Shown: positions 1 to 7,693 of the stretch, in pieces
Position numbering within the stretch: position 1 is the first letter of the stretch
Layout: each line of letters opens with the position of its first letter
DNA from: Gammaproteobacteria bacterium
Lineage (GTDB): Bacteria > Pseudomonadota > Gammaproteobacteria > Chromatiales > Chromatiaceae
NCBI GenBank assembly: GCA_009929855.1
Contig: RZZN01000010.1
Coordinates: 1-64,000 of the forward strand
Reading direction: 5' to 3'
DNA: 64,000 bases
Made by a program: the position numbers and the translations under genes
The notes under the pieces: generated by a model
The model's input: the letters and a program-made list of their open reading frames with translations, nothing else
Database searches by the model: none
Told to the model about the DNA's origin: nothing

Positions 1-59
1 GGTGGCTCGAGCGGGTGGCGTGGTGCTGCGGTGCGCCTTCATCATCAGCTTGAGAATCT
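1..59. repeat. 59-bp direct repeat, copy 1
   Basis: These bases match 123-181 at 56 of 59 positions. The second copy encodes the C-terminus of the small minus-strand protein at 129-305. In this copy the stop codon of that reading frame is changed to an arginine codon. The repeat touches the window edge, so its full extent is unknown. Together with copy 2 it brackets a palindromic element at 60-122. Confidence 0.85.
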
Positions 60-122
60 CCTCACTCGGGGCCTGGAGGCCCCGACTCCTTTGGGGTCCG
101 GAGGCCCCGGCTCCATTGTCCA
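60..122. repeat. REP-like palindromic element between two direct repeats
   Basis: The segment holds CGGGGCC-TGGA-GGCCCCG, a perfect 7-bp stem with a 4-nt loop, followed by a degenerate second hairpin unit. Bases 60-89 match 28340-28369 and 28492-28521 at 29 of 30 positions, so this is a dispersed repeat family. It lies directly downstream of a minus-strand gene, the usual place for REP elements. No REP-associated transposase is visible in the window. Confidence 0.75.
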
Positions 123-181
123 GGTGGCTCAGGCGGGTGGTGTGGTGCTGCGGTGCGCCTTCATCATCAGCTTGAGAATCT
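123..181. repeat. 59-bp direct repeat, copy 2
   Basis: Second copy of the repeat at 1-59, with three mismatches. It covers the last 18 codons of the small minus-strand gene at 129-305. This copy keeps the stop codon and is therefore probably the original. Confidence 0.85.
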
Positions 182-305
182 TGAGGTTGATGATGATGAA
201 GCGGATCAGTTGCCAGGGCGGCGAGGTGCGCATGTAGCGGGTGAAGCGGGTGGGCACCGGGGGATAGTAGGCTTGTTGATAGGGTTCGCGGTTCTTTGCG
301 GTCAT
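129..305 (-). CDS. Small basic protein, possibly membrane-associated (58 aa)
   Basis: The reading frame starts with ATG at 305 and stops with TGA at 129. The product has a Tyr/Pro-rich N-terminus, then a basic stretch and a hydrophobic segment (WQLIRFIIINLKILKLMM, about residues 30-47), and a basic tail. It resembles a short amphipathic or monotopic membrane protein. It lies downstream of the SQR-like flavoprotein gene on the same strand, so it may be a partner of that enzyme. I do not recognise a named family. The 3' end is duplicated at 1-59. Confidence 0.55.
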   Translation of the reverse strand: MTAKNREPYQQAYYPPVPTRFTRYMRTSPPWQLIRFIIINLKILKLMMKAHRSTTPPA

Positions 306-318
306 GTCTGGTGGTCTC

Positions 319-415
319 GGTGTTTGTCAGGCTTGGCCCTGGCGTGCAAGGGCACATGTGGAGCCTCGGCTCTGAGGCTCCGGCTTGGTGTTTGTCGAGC
401 TGGGCCCGGTCGTGC
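319..415. repeat. Direct repeats flanking a perfect hairpin
   Basis: Bases 319-347 and 387-415 are imperfect direct repeats (24 of 29 identical). Between them lies a perfect 8-bp hairpin, GGAGCCTC (360-367), loop 368-373, GAGGCTCC (374-381). The arrangement looks like a small palindromic element with its flank duplicated. It sits between the SQR-like gene and the small downstream gene. Confidence 0.6.
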
Positions 416-447
416 ATGCCCAGCGCGAGGCGGTCACCACGCTCAGT

Positions 448-567
448 CAGTCACTCAGGGCAGTCACTCAGTGTCAATCGGTCAGTGACAATCGCTCAGC
501 GTCGAGTGGCCCATGCCCATCACTCAGGTCAACGCTCTCGATGCCAATCGCTCATTGTCCAATCACT
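448..567. repeat. Degenerate 14-bp tandem array
   Basis: From 469 to 567 the sequence reads as successive 14-bp units (starts at 469, 483, 497, 511, 525, 539; the last unit is 15 bp). They resemble CAGTGACAATCGCT. The core decamer CAATCGCTCA or a close variant appears at 475, 489, 517 and 545. Two related copies precede it at 448 and 461. The array ends a few bases from the stop codon of the SQR-like gene, so it would lie in the 3' untranslated region of that transcript. Function unknown. Confidence 0.65.
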
Positions 568-572
568 TAACC

Positions 573-2030
573 TCAATCCGGCAGGATCGACCAGCCTGGT
601 CTGAGTTTGGCCTGGTAGATGAACACATGATGTAGGATGTACTTCATCCAGTGGCCGGCGAGTCCGATCTCGCCGAAGGTCAGGTCCATGTCACGGCCGT
701 AGTCTGGATAGGTGTCATAGTCCGGTACCACGGGAAAGACGGTCATGGTCGCCGCGGTGCCCTTGAAGATATGCGAGCCGGTTGAGGCGACGCAGGCCGC
801 GCCGATCTCGGCGAGCGAGGCGGTATGGGTCGGCCCGGTGGCGCCCTTGACCATGTCGCGGATGCTGGCGGCCACCGCCTTGCCCATCGCCGCCGAGGGC
901 ATCCCGGTGCGCGGGGCGGTCGGGTTGATGGGGGTGCCGTTGGGGCTCTTCATCGGCTTGCTGATCAGATGCGGCGGGGCGAAGGCGATCCCGACGGCAA
1001 AGATGTTGCGATAGCCGGGGGTCTGGTAGGTCTTTGGCCAGTCCGCAGGCTCCCAATCCTCGAATGGCTTCACCGTGTAATCCGCGTCCACCTTCATGAA
1101 ACCATTGGGGGCGAACATCCGCTCGGTGATCTCGGCACCAGTCGCGTCGAAGGCCTGCAAGGGCTGGCCGGCGAACGGTGGGATCAGCATGGCGAAGTCG
1201 AAGTCGAGTGCGTTGAAGGTGCCGTCGAGCAGCTCGTAGTGGATCTTGCCCGGCTCGATCTTGTTGACGTGGGCGCGGGTGATCCACTCCATCCCGCGCT
1301 CCACCATCATGGATTCCGCAAAGACCTTGCCGTTGGTGATGTAGCCGCCGCGCTTGATATGGACGCCGCCCATCCCGAAGTCGCCGAGCTCGTACTCGTT
1401 GCTGATCCACACCAGACGCGCCCGGTCACGAACACCGGCTTCGCGCAATGTATGATCGATATTGTAGATGTACTCGAAGGCCGCGCCTTGGCACGTGCAG
1501 AGACCATGGCCAGTGCCGACGATCAGCGTCTTGCTCGCCCCCTCGCGCAGCGCGCCGATGATCGCCTCCAGACGCTTGTTCGCCTCCAGGGCGTGTCCCG
1601 AGGTGCAGACCGAGGTGGTGTAGCCGCCTTCCGGACCCAGCCCAGGGGTCGCGCCGAAGTTCAGCCGGGGACCGGTGGCGTTGACCAGATAGTCATAGTC
1701 CAACATCTCCGACTGACCTTCTCGCTGCGGATCTGTATACTGGATCACCACATAGGGCGAGGCCCGGCCAGGTCCGCCCTCCGGATGGATCGAGATGGCG
1801 CGGGCCTGGCGAAAATCGATGCCGATGCGCTGATAGATGGGCGACAACGGGAATGTGACCTGACGCTCGGTCATCTCGCCGACCCCAACCCAGATGTTGG
1901 AAGGAATCCAGTTCCAATCCGGATTTGGCGAGACGACGGTGATCGCGTGCGCCCGCCCGAGCCATTTGCTCAGATACCGCGCCACGGTGTGTCCGGAGAT
2001 CCCCGCGCCGAGGATGAGGATGCGTGCCAT
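573..2030 (-). CDS. Sulfide:quinone oxidoreductase-like FAD flavoprotein
   Basis: The 485-residue protein belongs to the FAD-dependent pyridine nucleotide-disulfide oxidoreductase family and most resembles sulfide:quinone oxidoreductases. These peripheral membrane enzymes oxidise sulfide and pass electrons to the quinone pool. The N-terminal dinucleotide fold is clear (LGAGISGH, residues 7-14). A CTSGHA motif (Cys142), a Cys178/Cys180 pair in GTGHGLCTCQGAAFE and Cys413 fall where SQRs carry their redox cysteines. The hydrophobic/aromatic C-terminus (about 452-475) fits membrane attachment. The extra cysteine beside Cys178 is unusual. I cannot assign the SQR type, and a sulfide dehydrogenase-like flavoprotein with another substrate is possible. 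Start chosen at ATG 2030, with AGAGAG about 7 bases upstream. Confidence 0.8.
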   Translation of the reverse strand: MARILILGAGISGHTVARYLSKWLGRAHAITVVSPNPDWNWIPSNIWVGVGEMTERQVTFPLSPIYQRIGIDFRQARAISIHPEGGPGRASPYVVIQYTDPQREGQSEMLDYDYLVNATGPRLNFGATPGLGPEGGYTTSVCTSGHALEANKRLEAIIGALREGASKTLIVGTGHGLCTCQGAAFEYIYNIDHTLREAGVRDRARLVWISNEYELGDFGMGGVHIKRGGYITNGKVFAESMMVERGMEWITRAHVNKIEPGKIHYELLDGTFNALDFDFAMLIPPFAGQPLQAFDATGAEITERMFAPNGFMKVDADYTVKPFEDWEPADWPKTYQTPGYRNIFAVGIAFAPPHLISKPMKSPNGTPINPTAPRTGMPSAAMGKAVAASIRDMVKGATGPTHTASLAEIGAACVASTGSHIFKGTAATMTVFPVVPDYDTYPDYGRDMDLTFGEIGLAGHWMKYILHHVFIYQAKLRPGWSILPD

Positions 2031-2102
2031 GCTATCAGTCTCTCTGGTGGTTGCGTGGGTCCGAAGCTACCAATTTCAGCGACAGCTGACAAAGACCTGG
2101 AT

Positions 2103-2121
2103 CAATTCACCGAGCAATTCA
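2103..2121. promoter_or_regulatory. Direct repeat upstream of SQR-like gene
   Basis: CAATTCA occurs at 2103-2109 and 2115-2121, 12 bp apart, about 75-90 bp upstream of the SQR-like start codon. On the coding strand it reads TGAATTG twice. Such spacing can be a direct-repeat regulator site, but no regulator gene is adjacent. No convincing -35/-10 pair was found. Confidence 0.25.
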
Positions 2122-2398
2122 GGTGATCGTTGAAGGCGCGTATCCCTAAGCTGCGCATGCCCGAAACCTGTCGAGGCGGTCGGGACTCCCATCGTATCAG
2201 GAAGTGCCGGGGCTGTCGGTGGTTGGGGCTCTCGGGGGCGCTTGCCAAGTACCGCCGCGCTCGCCGACACTTGTCACCGGATCGAGCATCGTAGCGAGTG
2301 TCGGCTTTGATCATCCTGATCGGCCATCAGCGACGTCGGGAGACGACTCCAGGGCCCAGCCGGGGAAAACCGATCCCGGGTCTCGAGTCGACGCCACC

Positions 2399-2464
2399 AG
2401 AACGCCAATTCGGCCCAAGCAAGATGCCAAGTCGGCGCAACCAGGACGCCAAGTGGCCGCAACC
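2399..2464. repeat. Three tandem 22-bp imperfect repeats
   Basis: Units run 2399-2420, 2421-2442 and 2443-2464, each beginning AGAACGCC, AAGATGCC or AGGACGCC and ending in CAAGC/CAACC. A degraded fourth unit follows. The array lies in the 493-bp gap between the divergent SQR-like and antiporter genes, about 60 bp before the antiporter start. Apart from this array and the direct repeat near 2110, I see no gene or clear promoter in 2031-2523. Confidence 0.7.
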
Positions 2465-2523
2465 AAGAACCAAATCATAGACCTCCAACCGTGAGACCCA
2501 CACCCTAAACGCAAGACCGAGCC

Positions 2524-4248
2524 ATGGAGCTGACCAATCAAATCATCCTGATCGGCGCGTTCGTCCTCCTCGCGAGCGTGATGGCGAGCGTCGTCACCCG
2601 CCGGCTCGGCGTGCCCTTGCTGGTGGTCTTCCTCTTCCTCGGCATGCTGCTCGGCGAGCAAGGACCTGGCGGCATCCGCTTCGACGACGTCCAGACCGCC
2701 CATCTGTTCGGCAGCCTGGCGCTGGCGATCATCCTGTTCGATGGCGGGATGGCCACGCCATTCAGGAACTTTCGTGTTGGACTCAAGCCAGCGCTCGGAC
2801 TGGCCACCATTGGGGTCCTGATCACCGCCGCCATCACCGGACTCTTCGCGGCCTGGTGGCTCGATCTGCACTGGATCGAGGGACTGCTGCTCGGCGCCAT
2901 CGTCGGCTCGACCGATGCCGCGGCGGTCTTCGCCTTGCTCCGCGCGCGTGGGCTGGAGCTCAAACAGCGCGTCGGCGCCACGCTCGAGATCGAGTCCGGC
3001 AGCAACGACCCCATGGCCATCTTCCTGACCATCGTCCTGATCGAGCTGATCACCAGCGGTCAGACTGACATCGGACTGGTGGTCCTGTTCGAGCTGGTCA
3101 AACAGATGGGACTGGGCGCGCTCATCGGCATCCTCGGCGGACTTGGGCTGGTGCGTCTGATCAACCGAGTAGAGATGTCGGCCGGACTCTATCCGCTCGC
3201 CATCATGGCCGGTGGTCTGAGCATCTTCGGGGTCACCTCCGTGCTCGAGGGCAGCGGCTTCCTGGCCATCTATCTGGCCGGACTGCTGGTCGGCAACCGT
3301 CCATTGCAGTCGAGCAAGTTCATCAAGCGCTTCCACGATGGCTTCGCCCGACTCTCCCAGATCGGCATGTTCCTGATGTTGGGCCTGCTGGTGATGCCCG
3401 CCGACCTGCTGCCAGTGGCGACCGACGCCCTGCTCTTCGCCGCCGTCCTCATCCTGGTCGCCCGCCCGATCGCCGTGTGGCTGTGTCTGCTGCCGTTTCG
3501 CTTCGCCTGGCGCGAGCAGCTCTTCGTCGCCTGGGTCGGACTGCGCGGCGCGGTCCCCATCATCCTAGCGCTCTTCCCACTGCTCGCCGGGATCGCGCAG
3601 GCCCCGATGTTTTTCAACATCGTCTTCTTCGTCGTCCTGGTCTCACTACTGGTCCAGGGCTGGACTGTCGCCACCGTCGCCCGCTGGCTCGACCTGGAGG
3701 TCCCGCCAACCAGCCATCAGGTGCAGCGCGTCGAGCTCGACATCCCCGGCCAACGCGAGCTGGAGCTGGTCGGCTATCGGATCGCCAAGGACACCCCGAT
3801 CCTACTGGAGCGACGCGAGAACGTCTGGGTACCACCCAGCGCGCGCATCGTCGCCGTGGTGCGCAACCAACAGCTGGCCGCGACCACCGAGTGCAAGGAC
3901 CTGCGCTCGGGCGACTACATCTATCTGATCGCCGACCCAGCCGATCTGCCCGATCTCGATGCAATCTTCATCCCCAGCGCCGCCCCGCCACGCCTGACCG
4001 ATCAAGCCTTCTTCGGCGAGTTCGTCCTCTACGGCGAGGCACGCGTCGGCGACCTGGCCGCAGCCTACGGACTGGAGATCGGCACGGCGGACCAGGATCT
4101 GACACTCGACGCACTCATCCGCCGCGGCCTCAACGCACACCCAGTCGTGGGCGACCGACTCCGCCTCGGGCATGTCGACCTCGTCGTCCGCCAGGTCGAG
4201 GGTGACCGCATCCTCAAGGTCGGCCTCAAGCTCAACCGAGCCCGCTGA
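2524..4248 (+). CDS. nhaP2: K+/H+ antiporter, NhaP2/CvrA type
   Basis: Inner-membrane monovalent cation/proton antiporter (CPA1 family), 574 residues, expected to exchange cytoplasmic K+ (or Na+) for H+. About 12 hydrophobic segments fill residues 5-390, including the conserved FDGGM and STDAAAVF/ESGSNDP stretches that carry the ion-binding acidic residues of this family. The cytoplasmic tail contains a TrkA-C domain (about 400-480) and a CorC/HlyC-type transporter-associated domain (about 490-570). This is the standard NhaP2 architecture and length. Start ATG 2524 gives the expected short N-terminus before the first helix. The gene stands alone and converges with the ferredoxin gene. Confidence 0.9.
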   Translation: MELTNQIILIGAFVLLASVMASVVTRRLGVPLLVVFLFLGMLLGEQGPGGIRFDDVQTAHLFGSLALAIILFDGGMATPFRNFRVGLKPALGLATIGVLITAAITGLFAAWWLDLHWIEGLLLGAIVGSTDAAAVFALLRARGLELKQRVGATLEIESGSNDPMAIFLTIVLIELITSGQTDIGLVVLFELVKQMGLGALIGILGGLGLVRLINRVEMSAGLYPLAIMAGGLSIFGVTSVLEGSGFLAIYLAGLLVGNRPLQSSKFIKRFHDGFARLSQIGMFLMLGLLVMPADLLPVATDALLFAAVLILVARPIAVWLCLLPFRFAWREQLFVAWVGLRGAVPIILALFPLLAGIAQAPMFFNIVFFVVLVSLLVQGWTVATVARWLDLEVPPTSHQVQRVELDIPGQRELELVGYRIAKDTPILLERRENVWVPPSARIVAVVRNQQLAATTECKDLRSGDYIYLIADPADLPDLDAIFIPSAAPPRLTDQAFFGEFVLYGEARVGDLAAAYGLEIGTADQDLTLDALIRRGLNAHPVVGDRLRLGHVDLVVRQVEGDRILKVGLKLNRAR

Positions 4249-4259
4249 CCCACACCACT

Positions 4260-4282
4260 GCGGCGGACACCATCACCGCCGC
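4260..4282. terminator. GC hairpin between convergent genes
   Basis: GCGGCGG (4260-4266) and CCGCCGC (4276-4282) form a perfect 7-bp stem with a 9-nt loop, 11 bp after the antiporter stop codon. No T-tract follows, so it is a weak intrinsic terminator candidate. Confidence 0.4.
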
Positions 4283-4397
4283 GGACCACCCGACGCGCCG
4301 GCCTCGATCATGATCTCGGCCAATCCATCCAGGCCGAAGGCGAGATCGCAGCCGCCTCAACCAACGACCGCGATCCGCGAGACCGCCGCTCGCGGAC

Positions 4398-4661
4398 TCA
4401 CCAATCGGTCGTCGCCCGCAAGGCCGCCCGCGCCTCCTCGGTCGGAAACAGCATGACGCCATTCTCATCGATCAGTGAGATCGCCAAGGTCGGACAACCC
4501 TCGGCCGCCGACCGCATGAAATGCTGATCGCCCAAGGCACCCGTCGCCACCGCCTTCAGATCGTCCCCCATGTCATGCTCACTGAACGCCTGCGGACACG
4601 CCACCCAGCAGGTCCCGCAACCGATGCAAGCTGCCTCTTCAACCTCGACCTTACTAATCAT
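4398..4661 (-). CDS. [4Fe-4S] ferredoxin, 87 aa
   Basis: Small soluble electron carrier. The N-terminus holds C12-x2-C15-x2-C18-x3-C22-P and a distal Cys56-Pro57. This is the pattern of monocluster ferredoxins, in which C12, C15, C18 and C56 bind one [4Fe-4S] cluster and no second full motif is present. The C-terminal about 25 residues are an ordinary acidic/neutral tail. It is a single-gene unit convergent with the antiporter. The electron partner cannot be told from context. Start ATG 4661 places the first Cys at residue 12 as usual. Confidence 0.88.
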   Translation of the reverse strand: MISKVEVEEAACIGCGTCWVACPQAFSEHDMGDDLKAVATGALGDQHFMRSAAEGCPTLAISLIDENGVMLFPTEEARAALRATTDW

Positions 4662-4861
4662 AAGCTCCCACGATTCCTAACGTTTCGTTGCGCGGCCACA
4701 CAGCCACGATGAACGACGAGACACCGCACGACCCCACGGCCCACGCCCCGCCAGAAAGATACGCCCCCAACCACAGCCGCGCAACGACACGCCCCACAAT
4801 CCTCACCCTCGGAGCGAGAAGACCCCGGCGATGGAAAGTCACAAAACGCAACCCGAACAAC

Positions 4862-5055
4862 CGCCCGATGACATGAGATACTAAGCCCCTATTCCCGGAC
4901 TACCCGGCACACCGACCGCTCGACCATACCGATCACCCCAGAAACACCGACCACCCCCGGCTTTGATCCCAACCGTCAACACCCCAAACATCCAAAGCCC
5001 AACCAAATCAACCCCGAATCCGCCCAACCAATCATCCACCAGGAGAGATCGAAAG
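4862..5055 (+). promoter_or_regulatory. C-rich, G-poor leader of nrdB
   Basis: The stretch upstream of nrdB is strongly biased. In 4981-5040 I count 29 C and only 3 G. A long C-rich, G-poor, probably unstructured transcript segment is the known signature of Rho-utilisation sites. It ends at AGGAG (5041-5045), the likely nrdB ribosome binding site. The rest of the 394-bp gap (4662-4861) shows a weaker version of the same bias and no convincing gene. I did not find a clear NrdR box. Confidence 0.4.
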
Positions 5056-6468
5056 ATGCTGAGCTGGGACGATCCACTCACCGCCAATGCGCCCAAGCCC
5101 GCCACCATACCGGCCACCCACCCAACCACCGCCGATCCGCTCGCGACTCCCGCCGCGCGCCGCGACGACTGGACCCTGCTCACAGACACAGAGACCGCCC
5201 ACCGCACAATCCGCCCACCCCGCCCCGGTCAAGGCCTCGTCGACAACGACGACCTCATGGCCACCGCCGGCGCCGCGCCAGTGGTCAACCCGAACCCATT
5301 CGCCGCCGATAGCTCCCCCCAAACCGAGCTTCCCATCGGCGACACCCTGATGCCGAGTACCGCCCAGGCGCACACGGCTGATCAGCCACACCCTGGCACG
5401 GCGATCAAGCGGGCCGGCGCCACCGGACTGGAATCACTCGAGATGGGCGCCGGGCGCGTGCGCGTCGATGACAAGAAGATCATCAACTGTCACGCCGACC
5501 TCAACCAGCTCGTTCCCTTCAAGTACGACTGGGCCTGGCAGAAATATCTCGACGCCTGCGCCAACCACTGGATGCCGCAAGAGATCAACATGAACGCGGA
5601 CATCGCGCTCTGGAAGGATCCCAACGGCCTCACCGAAGACGAGCGCACCATCATCAAGCGCAACCTTGGCTTCTTCTCCACCGCCGACTCACTGGTCGCC
5701 AACAACCTGGTGCTGGCCGTCTATCGCCACATCACCAACCCCGAATGCCGCCAGTACCTGCTGCGCCAAGCCTTCGAAGAGGCGCTGCACACCCACGCCT
5801 ATCAATACGTGGTCGAGAGCCTGGGCCTGGACGAGGGCGAGATCTTCAACATGTATCGCGAGGTTCCATCCGTCGCGCGCAAGGCCGAATGGGCCCTGCC
5901 CTTCACCCAATATCTCGCCGACCCACACTTCATCACGGGCACGCCCGAGAACGACCGCCGCCTCCTGCGCGAGCTCGTCGCCTTCTACGTGATCTTCGAG
6001 GGCATCTTCTTCTACGTCGGCTTCGTCCAAGTCCTCAGCATGGGCCGCCGCAACAAGATGACTGGGACCGCCGAGCAGTTCCAATACATCCTGCGCGACG
6101 AGTCCATGCACATGAACTTCGGGATCGACGTGATCAATCAGATCAAGATCGAGAACCCGCACCTCTGGAGCGCCGAGCTGCGCCAAGAGCTGGTCGAGAT
6201 GATTCGCGAGGCCGTCGCCATGGAGGCCCAGTACGCCCACGACACCATGCCCCGCGGCGTCCTCGGACTCAATGCACCCATGTTCGAGGAGTATCTGCAG
6301 TTCATCGCCAACCGACGCTGCGTGCAGATCGGCCTGCCCGAGCAATATCCAGGCGTGACCAACCCCTTCCCCTGGATGTCCGAGGTTCTGGATCTGAAGA
6401 AAGAGAAGAACTTCTTCGAGACCAGGGTGACCGAATATCAGACCGGCGGCGCGCTGAGCTGGGATTGA
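5056..6468 (+). CDS. nrdB: Ribonucleoside-diphosphate reductase class Ia beta subunit
   Basis: The beta subunit holds the diiron-tyrosyl radical cofactor that starts reduction of ribonucleotides to deoxyribonucleotides by NrdA. The di-metal motifs are visible: E242-x2-H245 and E349-x2-H352. Tyr249, four residues after His245, matches the radical tyrosine of E. coli. The start was set at ATG 5056 because AGGAG lies 10 bases upstream and the protein then begins MLSWDD, a common start in this subfamily. The core begins near residue 137, preceded by about 130 Pro/Ala/Thr-rich, low-complexity residues, much longer than in E. coli NrdB. The C-terminus ends in LSWD, so the tetrapeptide occurs at both ends. 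nrdA is not adjacent. Confidence 0.93.
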   Translation: MLSWDDPLTANAPKPATIPATHPTTADPLATPAARRDDWTLLTDTETAHRTIRPPRPGQGLVDNDDLMATAGAAPVVNPNPFAADSSPQTELPIGDTLMPSTAQAHTADQPHPGTAIKRAGATGLESLEMGAGRVRVDDKKIINCHADLNQLVPFKYDWAWQKYLDACANHWMPQEINMNADIALWKDPNGLTEDERTIIKRNLGFFSTADSLVANNLVLAVYRHITNPECRQYLLRQAFEEALHTHAYQYVVESLGLDEGEIFNMYREVPSVARKAEWALPFTQYLADPHFITGTPENDRRLLRELVAFYVIFEGIFFYVGFVQVLSMGRRNKMTGTAEQFQYILRDESMHMNFGIDVINQIKIENPHLWSAELRQELVEMIREAVAMEAQYAHDTMPRGVLGLNAPMFEEYLQFIANRRCVQIGLPEQYPGVTNPFPWMSEVLDLKKEKNFFETRVTEYQTGGALSWD

Positions 6469-6476
6469 TGCGACCA

Positions 6477-6512
6477 TCGGCCGCGGCCGTGGGAGACACG
6501 GAGCGCGGCCGA
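6477..6512. terminator. Strong hairpin after nrdB
   Basis: TCGGCCGCG (6477-6485) pairs with CGCGGCCGA (6504-6512), and CCGTG/CACGG inside extends the stem. It begins 9 bp after the nrdB stop in the gap between convergent genes and could serve both. No T-tract. Confidence 0.5.
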
Positions 6513-6682
6513 GCCACGCGGCTTGCGGCATGGATCAAGGACCAGCCATCGTCCCAGACCGAGGGCTGTCGGCACCTTCACTGGACCTGATCCAACAGAT
6601 GCTCGAGCGCATGGTTGCGAGTGTCATGGACTCAGGCAGGACGCGACTTGCCGACCCCGATGGATGAACGCATGATGCGGCT

Positions 6683-7393
6683 TCACCGGCCGCTGGATCT
6701 CTTGTGCGCAGGGTGCCTGAGCCAATAGGCCACCGCAACGGCCACCGCCAAGACCGCAAGCACCGCCAGTGGACCGAAGGAGCTGAATCGCGACACCTGA
6801 TCATGCAGGTGTTGCATGGCGAGACCCCAAACCACCATGGCGACATAGGTTCCAGCGAGGACCACCGACAATGTCACCCGCATGCCCAGCCCCAACAGGA
6901 TCCCAATGGCGCAGCCGACAACCGGGCCCGTCATCCAGATCGGCGACCAGACGAAGACGAACAATCCGATCAATCCATAACGACGGATCTTTTCCTGGTG
7001 TCGCTCGGCCGACATCCGCACCCGATGCAAGTATGATCCGAAGCCCCGCACCTCGACGAGTTGTTGCCAACTGAACAGGAACAACGGATAGAACACCAAT
7101 ACCAGGATGGTCTCGACCAAGGCGTTGACCAACACCACCGCGAAGGTATCGAGCCCGATGGCGTAGCCGAGCGACATCGAGGCGACACGCCCGAAAACCA
7201 GGTTGCTCGCGATCAAGGACGCAAGCCATTGAGCCGCCTTGACCGACCACAATGAACTGACGACCAAGGTGATCGCCAATGCCACGCAAAGACCAAGTCC
7301 GATCAGCAGGACGCTGCCTTCCGGCGTGCGCAGCACGGATTTCCAAGGATGGTTCATGGCAATGCGCAGACTCTTCGTCTTGACGACCAGCAT
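6683..7393 (-). CDS. Putative small multidrug export family membrane protein
   Basis: Integral membrane protein with about five or six hydrophobic segments. The central part (FYPLFLFSWQQL, then an amphipathic charged loop, then GLIGLFVFVWSPIWMTGPVVG) resembles the Sm_multidrug_ex family (COG2426), whose transport role is poorly established. The longest frame opens with TTG at 7492. ATG 7393 or ATG 7357 is more likely because both give a short N-terminus before the first helix. No strong ribosome binding site decides. It ends near and converges with nrdB. Family call is moderate and function is unproven. Confidence 0.6.
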   Translation of the reverse strand: MLVVKTKSLRIAMNHPWKSVLRTPEGSVLLIGLGLCVALAITLVVSSLWSVKAAQWLASLIASNLVFGRVASMSLGYAIGLDTFAVVLVNALVETILVLVFYPLFLFSWQQLVEVRGFGSYLHRVRMSAERHQEKIRRYGLIGLFVFVWSPIWMTGPVVGCAIGILLGLGMRVTLSVVLAGTYVAMVVWGLAMQHLHDQVSRFSSFGPLAVLAVLAVAVAVAYWLRHPAHKRSSGR

Positions 7394-7693
7394 TTCACCG
7401 CGGATGCCCAGCAGGAGACCATCAAGGGATGGTGCGTCCCCGATCGGACTCCAGGACAGTGTGCCACTCGTCACGATGCCGGAGAAGATCAAGCTCAGGC
7501 TCGACCGCTCGCGCCGGTCGAAGCCGCCACCCTGGATGAAGGCGTCTTCAATGCGATCGAGACGTGCAGACTAGAGTTCCTGCCGCCCCCTGGATGGCTC
7601 TGTCGACTCGCATCCGGTCGCGGGAGTAGTGTAATTGATCTCCAAGAGACTGTCGGGGCGGAATTGCGCTGGGATCCGCAGTTGATACTCGGA

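Noticed and set aside
825..2126. 433-codon plus-strand frame opposite the SQR-like gene
   Set aside because: High-GC antisense shadow: no motif, no RBS, and the minus-strand protein has clear family motifs.
4688..4876. 62-codon plus-strand frame upstream of nrdB
   Set aside because: Low-complexity Pro/Thr/Arg sequence explained by the C-rich strand bias; no RBS or family.
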